DNA of 64,000 bases, taken from positions 2,564,001 through 2,628,000 of the forward strand of contig NZ_CP025119.1 of assembly GCF_002831685.1 (NCBI RefSeq), read 5' to 3'. Both the position numbers and the translations under genes were made by a program. The notes beneath the pieces are model-generated. The model searched no databases. It was not told the origin of the DNA and saw only the letters and a list, made by a program, of their open reading frames with translations. The stretch's first letter is position 1, and every line of letters begins with the position of its first letter. Source of the DNA: Polaribacter sp. ALD11 (GTDB taxonomy: Bacteria > Bacteroidota > Bacteroidia > Flavobacteriales > Flavobacteriaceae). This document shows positions 43,076-52,250 of this stretch, piece after piece.

Positions 43076-44401
43076 ATGGAAACCAACAGAATAGAGTATA
43101 AAAAGGAGTTGACCCACTTTATAGAAAAAGAAATTATTGCATTTCTTAACTATAAAGAAGGCGGAATTATTTATGTAGGTATTGATGATGAAGGAAATAC
43201 CATTGGTTTGCAAAATGCAGATAAAGATGCTTTAATATTAAAAGATAAAATAAAAAATAATATAAGTCCTTCTGTAATGGGGCTATTTGACATCATTGTT
43301 GAAGAAAAAGAGGGCAAATCTATTATAAAAATTATTTTAGCAAGTGGTTCAGAAAAACCTTATTATTTTAGGAAATATGGAATGACTCCAAAAGGAAGTT
43401 TTATTAGAATAGGAACCTCAGCAGAACAATTATCACAGGTAAATATTGATAATTTATTTTTTAGAAGAACAAGAAACTCTATCAGTAATATAAAATCTAA
43501 TATTCAAGAATTATCTTTTAGTCAGTTAAAAATATATTACGAAGAAATAGATGTAAACCTTCCAAAGCAATTTGCACAAAATTTAGAACTTTTAACAGAA
43601 GATAAAAAATACAATTACGTAGCGTATTTACTTTCAGATAAAAATAATTTATCTTTTAAGGTTGCTAAATACTTAACAAAAGACCGTACAAATCTTATAG
43701 AAAGTAATGAATACGGTTATGAATCTTTAATAAAAGCAACAAAACAGGTTTTAGATAAATTAGCGTTAGAAAATTCAACATTTACTAAAATAACAGCAAA
43801 AGAAAGAGAGCAACACCAGCTTTGGAACTCAATAGCAATTCGAGAAGCAGTTATTAATGCTTTTGTGCACAATGATTACAGCAAAGAAGTATCGCCAAAA
43901 TTTGAATTATTTTCAGACAGACTCGAGATAACATCTGCAGGTGGTTTACCCGAAGGATTAAATGAAATAGAGTTTTTTGAAGGATTTTCTGTACCAAGAA
44001 ATAAACAATTAATTAGAGTTTATAAAGATTTAAAATTAGTTGAACAATTAGGTTCTGGGATTCCAAGAATTCTTGATTATTACAGTAAAAAATGTTTTAT
44101 TTTTTCTGATAATTTTCTTAGAATGACATTTTCTTACAGTAAAAATTTAGGTGGTCAGATAGGTGGTCAGATAGGTGGTCAGATAGGTGAAGAAATAAAA
44201 AAAATAACGGATAGACAAAAAGAAATTTTAAACCTTATAAAAAATGACAATAAAATAAGCAGATTAAAGATTTCTAAAAAGTTAAATATTAATGAATCTG
44301 CAATTCAAAAGCACTTAACCTTTTTAAAAAAAGAAGGTTATATTATTAGAATTGATGGAAGTAGAGGTTATTGGAAATTAAAATTAAAATTAAAAGAATA
44401 A
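43076..44401 (+). CDS. AlbA_2/Schlafen-type DNA-binding, HATPase and winged-helix protein
   Basis: From the ATG at 43076 the protein has 441 residues. It starts with an AlbA_2 (Schlafen AAA_4-type) domain (about 5-115; IEYKKELTHFIEKEIIAFLNYKEGG), then a GHKL/HATPase-like region (about 250-360; AIREAVINAFVHNDYS and LEITSAGGLPEGLNEIEFFEGFS), a repetitive linker GGQIGGQIGGQIG, and a C-terminal winged helix (about 385-440; RQKEILNLIKNDNKISRLKISKKLN). This is the COG2865 architecture, usually annotated as transcriptional regulator or RecG-like. An upstream TTG at 43037 falls in the terminator loop, so I rejected it. It sits between nrdBA and dgt. Confidence 0.8.
   Translation: METNRIEYKKELTHFIEKEIIAFLNYKEGGIIYVGIDDEGNTIGLQNADKDALILKDKIKNNISPSVMGLFDIIVEEKEGKSIIKIILASGSEKPYYFRKYGMTPKGSFIRIGTSAEQLSQVNIDNLFFRRTRNSISNIKSNIQELSFSQLKIYYEEIDVNLPKQFAQNLELLTEDKKYNYVAYLLSDKNNLSFKVAKYLTKDRTNLIESNEYGYESLIKATKQVLDKLALENSTFTKITAKEREQHQLWNSIAIREAVINAFVHNDYSKEVSPKFELFSDRLEITSAGGLPEGLNEIEFFEGFSVPRNKQLIRVYKDLKLVEQLGSGIPRILDYYSKKCFIFSDNFLRMTFSYSKNLGGQIGGQIGGQIGEEIKKITDRQKEILNLIKNDNKISRLKISKKLNINESAIQKHLTFLKKEGYIIRIDGSRGYWKLKLKLKE
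44150..44185 (+). repeat. In-frame 12-bp tandem repeat (three perfect units)
   Basis: GGTGGTCAGATA occurs three times without change at 44150-44161, 44162-44173 and 44174-44185, followed by GGTG. It encodes the repeated Gly-Gly-Gln-Ile linker before the winged helix of the 43076 gene. Unit loss or gain would keep the reading frame. Confidence 0.95.
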
Positions 44402-44407
44402 TAAGTA

Positions 44408-45745
44408 ATGAACTGGGAACAACTCCTTTCTTTAAAACGCTTTGGCGACACACAAAAACGCGAAAGAATAGCACAAGACGAAACTCGTTTGGGTTTCGAT
44501 GTAGATTTCGATAGAATTATATTTTCTTCTGCATTTAGAAGCTTACAAGACAAAACACAAGTAATTCCGTTATCTGAAACCGATTTTGTACACACGCGTT
44601 TAACGCACAGCTTAGAGGTTTCTGTAGTGGGTAGAACTTTGGGTAGAAGAGTTGGTAAAGTATTGCTAGAACGTCATCCAAACTTACAAGAATTAGGATA
44701 TACTTTTAACGATTTTGGTGCCATTGTAGGTACTGCTTCTTTAATGCACGATATTGGGAATCCGCCTTTTGGGCATTCTGGTGAAAAAGCAATTGGCGAG
44801 TATTTTAAAACAGGAAATGGCGCAAAATACAAAGAACAACTTACTATAAAAGAATATCAAGATCTAGTAGATTTTGAAGGAAATGCAAACGGATTCAAGA
44901 TTTTAACCGAATCTAGAGCCGGTATTTCTGGCGGTTTAAGATTATCTTATGCAACCTTAGGAGCTTTTTTAAAATATCCAAAAGAGAGTCTTCCGAAGAA
45001 ACCAACAAACCATGTTGTAGATAAAAAATACGGCTTTTTTCAATCAGAAAAACAAGCGTTTTTAGAGGTTGTAGAAGATTTAGGAATGTTGCAAAAATCT
45101 ACAGAAGCTATTTCTTATTACAGACATCCTTTAGCTTATTTGGTAGAAGCTGCGGATGATATTTGTTACACAATTATCGATTTTGAAGACGGAATTAATT
45201 TAGGTTTAATTGATGAAGAATTCGCTTTAGAATACATGATTAAGTTAGTAAAAAATACCATTGATAGTAAAAAATACCATTCACTAAAACACACCACAGA
45301 CAGAGTAAGTTATTTAAGAGCTTTGGCAATTGGAGTTTTAATAAATGAGGCTGTCGATATCTTTTTAGCAAATGAAGAAGCCATTTTAAACGGAACTTTC
45401 GAAAAATCGTTATTAAACAAGTGTAAATATGAGGCACAAATTAACGACATAATAAAGATTAGTATTGATAAAATATACAAAAGCACAGAAGTTGTAGAGA
45501 AAGAGGTGGCAGGTTATAGAATTATTGCAGACTTGTTAGATGTATTTGTTACTGCGCTTAATAATAAGTTCGATGGCAATCCGTCTAATTTTGATAGCTT
45601 AGTACTAAATTTATTACCTGAAGAATACAAAACGGAATCGGTTAATTTGTATGATAGAATTATGCAGGTTTGTAGTTATGTCTCTAGAATTTCAGATAGT
45701 TATGCAATACGAATGCATAAAAAATTAACAGGAAATATCAGGTAA
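44408..45745 (+). CDS. dgt: Deoxyguanosinetriphosphate triphosphohydrolase-like protein
   Basis: dGTPase-family HD hydrolases cut dNTPs to the nucleoside plus triphosphate, lowering the deoxynucleotide pool. The 445-residue protein shows DFVHTRLTHSLEVSVVGR (metal His near residue 63) and SLMHDIGNPPFGHSGEKAI (HD pair near 117-118), then FEGNANGFKILTE and YRHPLAYLVEAADDICY (third acidic/His region), all standard. It starts 6 nt after the preceding regulator gene, so the two are likely cotranscribed. Together with nrdBA upstream, synthesis and destruction of dNTPs are encoded side by side. Confidence 0.93.
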   Translation: MNWEQLLSLKRFGDTQKRERIAQDETRLGFDVDFDRIIFSSAFRSLQDKTQVIPLSETDFVHTRLTHSLEVSVVGRTLGRRVGKVLLERHPNLQELGYTFNDFGAIVGTASLMHDIGNPPFGHSGEKAIGEYFKTGNGAKYKEQLTIKEYQDLVDFEGNANGFKILTESRAGISGGLRLSYATLGAFLKYPKESLPKKPTNHVVDKKYGFFQSEKQAFLEVVEDLGMLQKSTEAISYYRHPLAYLVEAADDICYTIIDFEDGINLGLIDEEFALEYMIKLVKNTIDSKKYHSLKHTTDRVSYLRALAIGVLINEAVDIFLANEEAILNGTFEKSLLNKCKYEAQINDIIKISIDKIYKSTEVVEKEVAGYRIIADLLDVFVTALNNKFDGNPSNFDSLVLNLLPEEYKTESVNLYDRIMQVCSYVSRISDSYAIRMHKKLTGNIR

Positions 45746-45795
45746 AATTATTAATATTTATCAAATTCAGTCACTTTTTAAAGAAAATATAAAAT

Positions 45796-48504
45796 ATGAG
45801 TAAAAAACTATCTCTTTCTATTTTGGCTGTAGTTGCCATATTTGCAGTTGTTTTGATAAATAATAATAAAGAAACTGATTTTGAAAAAAAACAAAAAGAA
45901 TATGCTGAGTATTTAGCAAATCATCCATATGCAAATAGAGCATTTTTAAGTAGAAAAGAGTTAAAGGCAACACCTAAAAAAGACCGCCCAGATTTAGCAT
46001 TTGAGCAAGATTTTTTAAGAACAATGGATCCTAGTACCAAAAAATTACATCAAGATCGATTAGTAAAAGCTTTAAAATATGGAAAAAAGGTAAAGAGTGA
46101 AGTTGCTTTAAGTAAGAAAGCAGGAACTAATTTTAGTTGGGAGTCTAGAGGGCCAAAAAAAGTAGCGGGTAGAGTTAGAGCTTTAATGTTCGACCCAAAT
46201 GATGCAACTAATAAAAGAGTTTTTGCTGGAGGAGTAAGTGGAGGTATTTGGAAAAATGAAGATATTACAAATGAAAATTCTGCTTGGAGTATGGTAAGTC
46301 CAGATATGTTAAACTTTGCAATTTCTGCAATGGATTATGATCCTGTGCAAAATAATACGTTTTATGTGGGTACTGGTGAAGGCTGGGGAAATGTAGATGC
46401 AGTAAATGGTGCAGGAATTTGGAAAACTATGGATGGTGGTGTCACCTGGAACAATCTTGCTTCTACAACTAATTTTGAATATGTGTATGATCTTGTCGTT
46501 AGAGATGAAGGTGGAGTGATAGGAGTAATATACGCTGCAATGCGAGATGTTGAAAATGCCCTGTCAGACGGTACAGATTTATTTAGATCTGTAGATGGTG
46601 GTACAACTTGGATGGTAGCATCTACAGAAGCAATTAGAGATTTAGAATTAGGAGCAGATAATAAAATATGGGCAGGAGATTCAAGAGGCTCTATATTTTC
46701 TTCTTCAAATGGTACAACCTTTACCTCTAAATATACAGCAGGATCCTTGAACTCTCCTGGTAGAGTTGAATTAGCTACAGCTCAATCTAATTCTAGTGTT
46801 GTGTATGCGTTAATCGTTTCACGCGTTTCAAATGGAAATAATACTGGAACTGTTCCTGGTTTGGGAGAAGTTGTTAAAACAAATGATGATGGAGTAACAT
46901 GGACTAGTGTAGAAAAACCTTCTGACTCTTGGGATTATACAATACCAAATCATGATTTTACTCGTGGGCAAGCTTGGTATGACTTAATTATAAATATAAA
47001 CCCTACAAATGAAAACGAAGTTTATGTAGGAGGTATAAATACTTTTAAAAGTTCTAATGGAGGAAGTTCATGGGTTAAGACATCTAGTTGGGAACTTTCT
47101 ATTGACGATTCGGCAAGTTATGTTCACGCAGATATACATAATATAATATTTAGACCAAACCATAATGAATTACTTATAGCAACTGATGGAGGTATCTTTT
47201 ATTCACCAAATAATTCCATTATTCATTTAGAAGGATCTATTGTTCCTAGAAACTTAAACTTTAACATCACGCAATTTTATTCTGCAGCAATAGACCCTAT
47301 AAATGTAAATGGTTTTATAGGCGGTGCGCAAGATAATGGTACCAATTATATATATGAATCAGGAATAAGTAATTCTTTTGAAATATTAGGAGGAGATGGT
47401 GGTTTTAGTTTTATAGATCAAACGGCAAACGATGGTGTAGATGGTATTTATTATATTGCATCTACTCAGAATAATGTTTCGTATTTATATGATTACTCTA
47501 AACCAGAGGTAGATTATATTACTTTAATAGATAATGGTAAAAAAGGAAGTTTTATAAATGCGTCAGATTATGATGATGAGAACAATGTTTTTTATTCTTA
47601 TGATGGACCAAATGAAATAACAAGAGCAAAATTAAAGCCAGATTATCAGGATCAAGGAAATAGAAGTAATTTTCTAGGAGAAAAAGATGTAATAAACGAT
47701 TTTAAATTTTTTAGTGCAGAAGTAACTCATATTAGAGTCTCTCCTTATAATAAAGGTAAAAGGCAAGTGTTTTTTGGTACAAGTACAGGTAGGGTTTTAA
47801 GAATGGATGCAAATGATGATGTTTTTACGATATTAAATCAGCCTTCAGGAGTGTTTGGTAGTATTTCTTGCGTAGAGATTGGTGCATCAGATAATGAACT
47901 ATTAATAACTTATTCTAATTATGGTGTAAAAAGTGTTTGGTATTCTACAGATGCTGGAACAACTTGGACAGATGTAGAGGGAAATTTACCAGATATTCCT
48001 GTTAGATGGTCTTTGTTTAATCCTTTAAATAGAAAAGAAGTAATTTTAGCAACTGAGGCTGGTATTTGGAAAACAAGTAATGTTACAGCAGCAACTGTTA
48101 TTTGGGAACCTGCAAACTCTGGAATGGGAAATGTTAGAGTAGATATGCTACAACACAGAGCTTCAGATAATTTAGTCTTAGCAGCAACTCATGGTAGAGG
48201 TCTGTTTACAAGTAATTTTACAGATGGTACAGCTTCAGTAGACGATGTTTTAACAGATAATAAAACATTTACAGTATATCCAACAATTTCTAAAGGAAAC
48301 TTTACTGTTTTCGCTAAAAGTTCTTTAGGGAAAGCGAAAGTGAGTGTTTTTGATATTTCTGGAAGACAAGTTTACGCAGCTAAACTAGATTTTAACTCTA
48401 ATGAAAAACAAACGATTTCAATAAATGTAAGTTCAGGAATTTATATTGTGAATTTAGTTGATGAAAGCAATAAGAAATCTTCTAAAAAGATTATGATAGA
48501 GTAA
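45796..48504 (+). CDS. Secreted BNR/sortilin-type beta-propeller protein with T9SS type A sorting domain
   Basis: The 902-residue protein has a hydrophobic N-terminal export segment (about 4-22), a linker with many charged residues, and a large propeller (about 115-815) with BNR/VPS10-like repeats such as GAGIWKTMDGGVTWNNL, LFRSVDGGTTWM and SVWYSTDAGTTWTDV. The last 75 residues form a T9SS type A C-terminal domain (YPTISKGNFTVFAKS, ... SVFDISGRQVY, ... GIYIVNLVDESNKKSSKKIMIE). Its secretion would depend on SprA, encoded at 24374. Likely surface-attached or released; the ligand or substrate is unknown. It has no adjacent partner in an operon. Confidence 0.9.
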   Translation: MSKKLSLSILAVVAIFAVVLINNNKETDFEKKQKEYAEYLANHPYANRAFLSRKELKATPKKDRPDLAFEQDFLRTMDPSTKKLHQDRLVKALKYGKKVKSEVALSKKAGTNFSWESRGPKKVAGRVRALMFDPNDATNKRVFAGGVSGGIWKNEDITNENSAWSMVSPDMLNFAISAMDYDPVQNNTFYVGTGEGWGNVDAVNGAGIWKTMDGGVTWNNLASTTNFEYVYDLVVRDEGGVIGVIYAAMRDVENALSDGTDLFRSVDGGTTWMVASTEAIRDLELGADNKIWAGDSRGSIFSSSNGTTFTSKYTAGSLNSPGRVELATAQSNSSVVYALIVSRVSNGNNTGTVPGLGEVVKTNDDGVTWTSVEKPSDSWDYTIPNHDFTRGQAWYDLIININPTNENEVYVGGINTFKSSNGGSSWVKTSSWELSIDDSASYVHADIHNIIFRPNHNELLIATDGGIFYSPNNSIIHLEGSIVPRNLNFNITQFYSAAIDPINVNGFIGGAQDNGTNYIYESGISNSFEILGGDGGFSFIDQTANDGVDGIYYIASTQNNVSYLYDYSKPEVDYITLIDNGKKGSFINASDYDDENNVFYSYDGPNEITRAKLKPDYQDQGNRSNFLGEKDVINDFKFFSAEVTHIRVSPYNKGKRQVFFGTSTGRVLRMDANDDVFTILNQPSGVFGSISCVEIGASDNELLITYSNYGVKSVWYSTDAGTTWTDVEGNLPDIPVRWSLFNPLNRKEVILATEAGIWKTSNVTAATVIWEPANSGMGNVRVDMLQHRASDNLVLAATHGRGLFTSNFTDGTASVDDVLTDNKTFTVYPTISKGNFTVFAKSSLGKAKVSVFDISGRQVYAAKLDFNSNEKQTISINVSSGIYIVNLVDESNKKSSKKIMIE

Positions 48505-48514
48505 ATTACAAAAC

Positions 48515-48542
48515 GTTAGTTCGAGCACAGTCAAGAACTCAT
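48515..48542. repeat. GTTCGAGCACAGTC-type extragenic repeat (degenerate)
   Basis: GTTAGTTCGAGCACAGTCAA followed by GAACTCAT resembles a dispersed flavobacterial repeat with a GTTCGAGCGCAGTCGAGAAC core that I recall from other genomes. The GTTC and GAAC ends are inverted. It lies between convergent genes. Confidence 0.5.
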
Positions 48543-48549
48543 CCGTTAT

Positions 48550-48585
48550 AATAAAAAAGACACTTTAATTAGTGTCTTTTTATGT
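48550..48585. terminator. Bidirectional terminator between the propeller gene and dxs
   Basis: AAAAAGACACT (48554-48564) and AGTGTCTTTTT (48571-48581) pair around a 6-nt loop. The T-run serves the plus strand and the A-run the minus strand; the right arm overlaps the dxs stop codon. Confidence 0.85.
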
Positions 48586-50346
48586 TTTAGAAAATAGGTT
48601 TGCTAAATTTTCAGCATCTAGACCTATTTTGTTTTGAAGTTGAGAAACACTTCCATGTTCTATAAAATTATCTGGAATACCTATTGTTTTTATTTTATGT
48701 AGATATTCGTTTTCTGAAGCAAATTCTAATATAGCAGTGCCAAAACCACCTTTTATAGTGCCATCTTCAACTGTGAAAATAGTTGTATGGTTTTTAAAGA
48801 TAGCATGTAATAGTTTCTCATCTAAAGGTTTTACAAAACGCATATCAAAATGAGAAATTTTATCACTTTTTTCTGATAGATCAATAGCTTCAGAAACATT
48901 TTTAGAAATTGTACCAATAGACAAAATTGCTACTTTATTACCTTGCTTTAATTGAACTCCTTTTCCTATTTCAATCTTTTCAAAAGGTTGTTGCCAATCG
49001 ATAATAGTTCCTGTTCCTCTTGGGTATCGAATTGCAATCGGATTTTTTAATCCTAATTGAGCAGTGTATAAAATATTACGCAACTCAATTTCATTTCTTG
49101 GTGCAAAAATAATTAAATTAGGAATACAGCGTAAATATGCCAAATCGAAAACACCGTGATGTGTAGCTCCGTCTTCACCAACTAAACCAGCTCTATCTAA
49201 ACAAAAAATAACTGGCAAATTTTGAAGTGCAACATCATGAATTACCTGGTCATAAGCGCGTTGCAAAAATGTAGAATAAATATTGCAAAAGGGTATTAAA
49301 CCCTGTGTTGCCATACCTGCTGCCAAAGTTACTGCATGTTGTTCTGCAATACCAACATCAAAAGTTCTTTTCGGAAACTTCTCGAGCATAAGTTTTAGAG
49401 AACTTCCTGTTAACATTGCAGGCGTAATGCCCACAATCTTATCGTTTTGTGAAGCTAATTCTACAATTGTTTTTCCAAAAACATCTTGGTATTTAGTATA
49501 TAAACTTGCAGCTTTTGGTATGCGTTCTCCCGAAATTTTATCAAATTTACCAGGAGCATGATAGGTGACCTGATCTTCTTCTGCCTGTTGTAAACCTTTT
49601 CCTTTTGTAGTAATTACATGTAAAAACTTAGGACCTTTTACCGTTTTTAATCTTTCTAATTCAGATAGTACTTTCGGTAAATCATGTCCATCAATAGGAC
49701 CAGAATAATCGAAATTTAAAGCTTTTATAATGTTATTTTGAATTGCTAACCTTTTGTTAGTCTTAACCTTCGTTAAATACTCTTTTAATGCACCAACAGA
49801 AAGATCTATTCCTATGGCATTGTCATTTAAAATAATAAGCAAGTTTGCGTTAGAAACGCCTGCATGGTTCAAGGCTTCAAAAGCCATTCCGCTTGCAATA
49901 GAAGCATCTCCAATAACGGCAATGTGTTGTTTTTCTGTTTCTCCTTTTAGGTTAGATGCAATTGCCATTCCTAGTGCAGCAGAAATAGAAGTTGAAGAAT
50001 GGCCAACGCCAAAAGTATCAAATTCACTTTCTTTTCTTGAAGGAAATCCTGCAATGCCACCAAACTGTCTATTGGTGTGAAAAACATCTTTTCTTCCAGT
50101 AAGAATCTTATGTCCGTATGCTTGGTGTCCAACATCCCAAACTAATAAATCGTTAGGAGTGTCAAATAAATAATGAATTGCAATTGTAAGTTCTACAACA
50201 CCTAGACTTGCACCTAAATGCCCTTCTTTGGTAGCAACAATATCAATAATAAATTTGCGTAAATCTTTTGCCAATTGCGGTAATTGAGCAGCACTTAACT
50301 TTCTTAAATCTTTTGGATTTGATATGTTGTCTAACAAGTTCTTCAT
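48580..50346 (-). CDS. dxs: 1-deoxy-D-xylulose-5-phosphate synthase
   Basis: Dxs condenses pyruvate and glyceraldehyde-3-phosphate, thiamine-dependent, to DXP, the entry point of the MEP isoprenoid pathway. From the ATG at 50346 the protein has 588 residues. It has HLGASLGVVELTIAIHYLF, the TPP motif GDASIASGMAFEALNHAG (with LLIILNDNAIGI), and the C-terminal transketolase region (DVGIAEQHAVTLAAGMA; DRAGLVGEDGATHHGVFDLAYLR). The frame stays open six more codons to 50364, but the -7 promoter element at 50354-50361 overlaps that stretch, so 50346 is better supported. Confidence 0.96.
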   Translation of the reverse strand: MKNLLDNISNPKDLRKLSAAQLPQLAKDLRKFIIDIVATKEGHLGASLGVVELTIAIHYLFDTPNDLLVWDVGHQAYGHKILTGRKDVFHTNRQFGGIAGFPSRKESEFDTFGVGHSSTSISAALGMAIASNLKGETEKQHIAVIGDASIASGMAFEALNHAGVSNANLLIILNDNAIGIDLSVGALKEYLTKVKTNKRLAIQNNIIKALNFDYSGPIDGHDLPKVLSELERLKTVKGPKFLHVITTKGKGLQQAEEDQVTYHAPGKFDKISGERIPKAASLYTKYQDVFGKTIVELASQNDKIVGITPAMLTGSSLKLMLEKFPKRTFDVGIAEQHAVTLAAGMATQGLIPFCNIYSTFLQRAYDQVIHDVALQNLPVIFCLDRAGLVGEDGATHHGVFDLAYLRCIPNLIIFAPRNEIELRNILYTAQLGLKNPIAIRYPRGTGTIIDWQQPFEKIEIGKGVQLKQGNKVAILSIGTISKNVSEAIDLSEKSDKISHFDMRFVKPLDEKLLHAIFKNHTTIFTVEDGTIKGGFGTAILEFASENEYLHKIKTIGIPDNFIEHGSVSQLQNKIGLDAENLANLFSKT

Positions 50347-50353
50347 TCGAATA

Positions 50354-50361
50354 CAAAAATA
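50354..50361 (-). promoter_or_regulatory. -7 promoter element for dxs (short leader)
   Basis: The minus strand reads TATTTTTG, matching the consensus and ending 7 nt before the dxs ATG, for a leader of about 3 nt. Confidence 0.5.
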
Positions 50362-50455
50362 CAATATAAGTTTGTGTGTTCATAAAACAGATGGGTAATA
50401 AATACAGATCTATCGCAAATATTTTACTTAGTTTTGTCATTCATAATAATCACAC

Positions 50456-50905
50456 ATGATTCAACCTTTCGACGATATTTATTTTATGAAAAAAGCCTTT
50501 CAGGAAGCAGAAAATGCATTTGATAAAGGCGAGATCCCTGTCGGAGCAATTATTGTTTTGAAAGACCAGATAATAGCAAGAGCACACAATTTAACAGAAA
50601 CATTAAATGATGTAACTGCGCATGCAGAAATGCAAGCATTTACTTCTGCAGCAGATTTTTTAGGCGGAAAATATTTAAAAGATTGTGTCTTATATGTAAC
50701 ATTAGAACCTTGCCAAATGTGTGCTGGTGCAAGTTATTGGACACAAATTGGTAAAATTGTTTACGGAGCAACAGAGTCAGAAAGGGGTTTTATCAATTTA
50801 AAAACAACACTTCACCCAAAAACAAAAGTAGTTGGCGGGATTTTAGAAAATGAATGTTCGCAACTTTTAAAGCGTTTTTTCGTTGAAAAACGTAATTTAA
50901 ATTAA
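50456..50905 (+). CDS. tadA: tRNA-specific adenosine deaminase-like nucleoside deaminase
   Basis: The 149-residue cytidine-deaminase-fold protein has the zinc motifs TAHAEMQAF (His and catalytic Glu near residues 60-62) and LEPCQMCAGA (two Cys near 87-90), and the TadA-type GEIPVGAII segment near 27-35 and KIVYGATESERGF near 101-113. TadA converts the wobble adenosine of tRNA-Arg(ACG) to inosine. Related deaminases act on guanine or other bases, so the substrate is inferred. It diverges from dxs and is followed after 5 nt by a flavoprotein gene. Confidence 0.88.
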   Translation: MIQPFDDIYFMKKAFQEAENAFDKGEIPVGAIIVLKDQIIARAHNLTETLNDVTAHAEMQAFTSAADFLGGKYLKDCVLYVTLEPCQMCAGASYWTQIGKIVYGATESERGFINLKTTLHPKTKVVGGILENECSQLLKRFFVEKRNLN

Positions 50906-50910
50906 ATTTT

Positions 50911-52134
50911 ATGCAAGAAGAAAAATACGATGTTGTAATTATTGGCGGAGGTCCTGCTGGAGGACAAGCAGCTAGAAACTTATCTCAAAAAGGATATAAA
51001 ACATTATTAGTAGAGCGTTATAAGAGCTTTAATGATAATAATTTTTCTAGTGCAGGCATGACTTTAGAGCCATTAGATGAATTTAACTTACCTGATAACA
51101 TTATTGGTTCTTATTGGAAAGACATTACGATACAATGTACAAAAAAAGGATATGATTGGTTTGGGGAAAAGCCAAAAGGGGTTGTTTTAGACTTTGGTAA
51201 ATTACGTCAGTTTTTAGCAGATGAATCTGTTTCTAGTGGAGGTGAAGTATTAATGGGACATAAATATGTGCAAAAAAGAGTACAAAACTCTGAAGTAGAA
51301 GTAGATCTTATAGACCAAGAAACAGCTGTAATTAAAACGATAAAAACAAGGCTTGTAATAGATGCAACGGGGCCTTTAAGAAAGGTTATGTACGACTCTA
51401 AAGAAGAGCAACCTAAAATGGATGTAGGTAGTGGTACAGAATACTTAATTGAAGTAGACCAAGTAACTTATGATAAATACAAAGAAAGATTAGTTTTTTT
51501 CTTAGGTCATAAATGGACTTTGAAAGGATATTCTTGGATTTTTCCTATGGAAAATAGAATTTTAAAAGTAGGCTCTGGTAGAACTCATTTAAAGTCTAAA
51601 AATCAAGAAAATACAGATAAGTCTACTAAAAAGATAACAGAAAAAATTATTAAAGAATATATTCAACCACAAGAGTATACGTTGATTGATGTGCATGGAG
51701 GCATATTAAGATATTGTGAAGGATTAAACGATACCTATTATAAAAACGGAGTAATTGCTATTGGAGATGCTATTTCTGCAGTAAACCCAAGGGGTGGAGA
51801 AGGAATTAGATATGCCATGCAAAGTGCAGATTTAGCGAGTGATTATATAGATAGCTATTTTAAAACAGGCAAAGAAAATTTTAAAGAATATGAAAAGAAG
51901 TGGAAACAAAAAAAACTATTAAAATGGAGATTAAGTGAAGCTTCCTCTAAAAGAATGTATAGTAAATACTCTGATGAGCAAATAGAAAATAGGGTAGATT
52001 TCTTTCAACAAAATTTTTCAATGGACGTTCTTGTAGATAGTCTGTTTAATTTTAAATACAATAAAATGGTGTTTAGGATTTTTAGTTTTTTATGGTTAAA
52101 GTTAAAGTATAAATTTAAAAAAGAGGAGTTTTAA
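50911..52134 (+). CDS. Geranylgeranyl-reductase-type FAD-dependent oxidoreductase
   Basis: The 407-residue protein has the dinucleotide-binding start VVIIGGGPAGGQAARNLS (residues 8-25), with VERY downstream, and GVIAIGDAISAVNPRGGEGIRYAM near 280-303, the FAD-binding GD motif of the geranylgeranyl reductase/FixC group. Such enzymes saturate isoprenoid side chains or oxidise similar lipids. Its position near dxs, across a divergent promoter region, fits isoprenoid metabolism, but the substrate is inference. It has a C-terminal basic tail, KLKYKFKKEEF. It begins 5 nt after tadA. Confidence 0.82.
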   Translation: MQEEKYDVVIIGGGPAGGQAARNLSQKGYKTLLVERYKSFNDNNFSSAGMTLEPLDEFNLPDNIIGSYWKDITIQCTKKGYDWFGEKPKGVVLDFGKLRQFLADESVSSGGEVLMGHKYVQKRVQNSEVEVDLIDQETAVIKTIKTRLVIDATGPLRKVMYDSKEEQPKMDVGSGTEYLIEVDQVTYDKYKERLVFFLGHKWTLKGYSWIFPMENRILKVGSGRTHLKSKNQENTDKSTKKITEKIIKEYIQPQEYTLIDVHGGILRYCEGLNDTYYKNGVIAIGDAISAVNPRGGEGIRYAMQSADLASDYIDSYFKTGKENFKEYEKKWKQKKLLKWRLSEASSKRMYSKYSDEQIENRVDFFQQNFSMDVLVDSLFNFKYNKMVFRIFSFLWLKLKYKFKKEEF

Positions 52135-52250
52135 CAGAATGTTTATTGTTTTTGAATTGTTAAATATTTAATAAAAAAATCTTAAAAATTTGTGAGGTAA
52201 ATTGTTTTGGAGAACTTTAGCTTTTAATTCAAATAAAACAAGCATTACAA

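Noticed and set aside
44150..44185. CRISPR-like array
   Set aside because: The repeats are directly adjacent without spacers and lie in frame in a coding gene.
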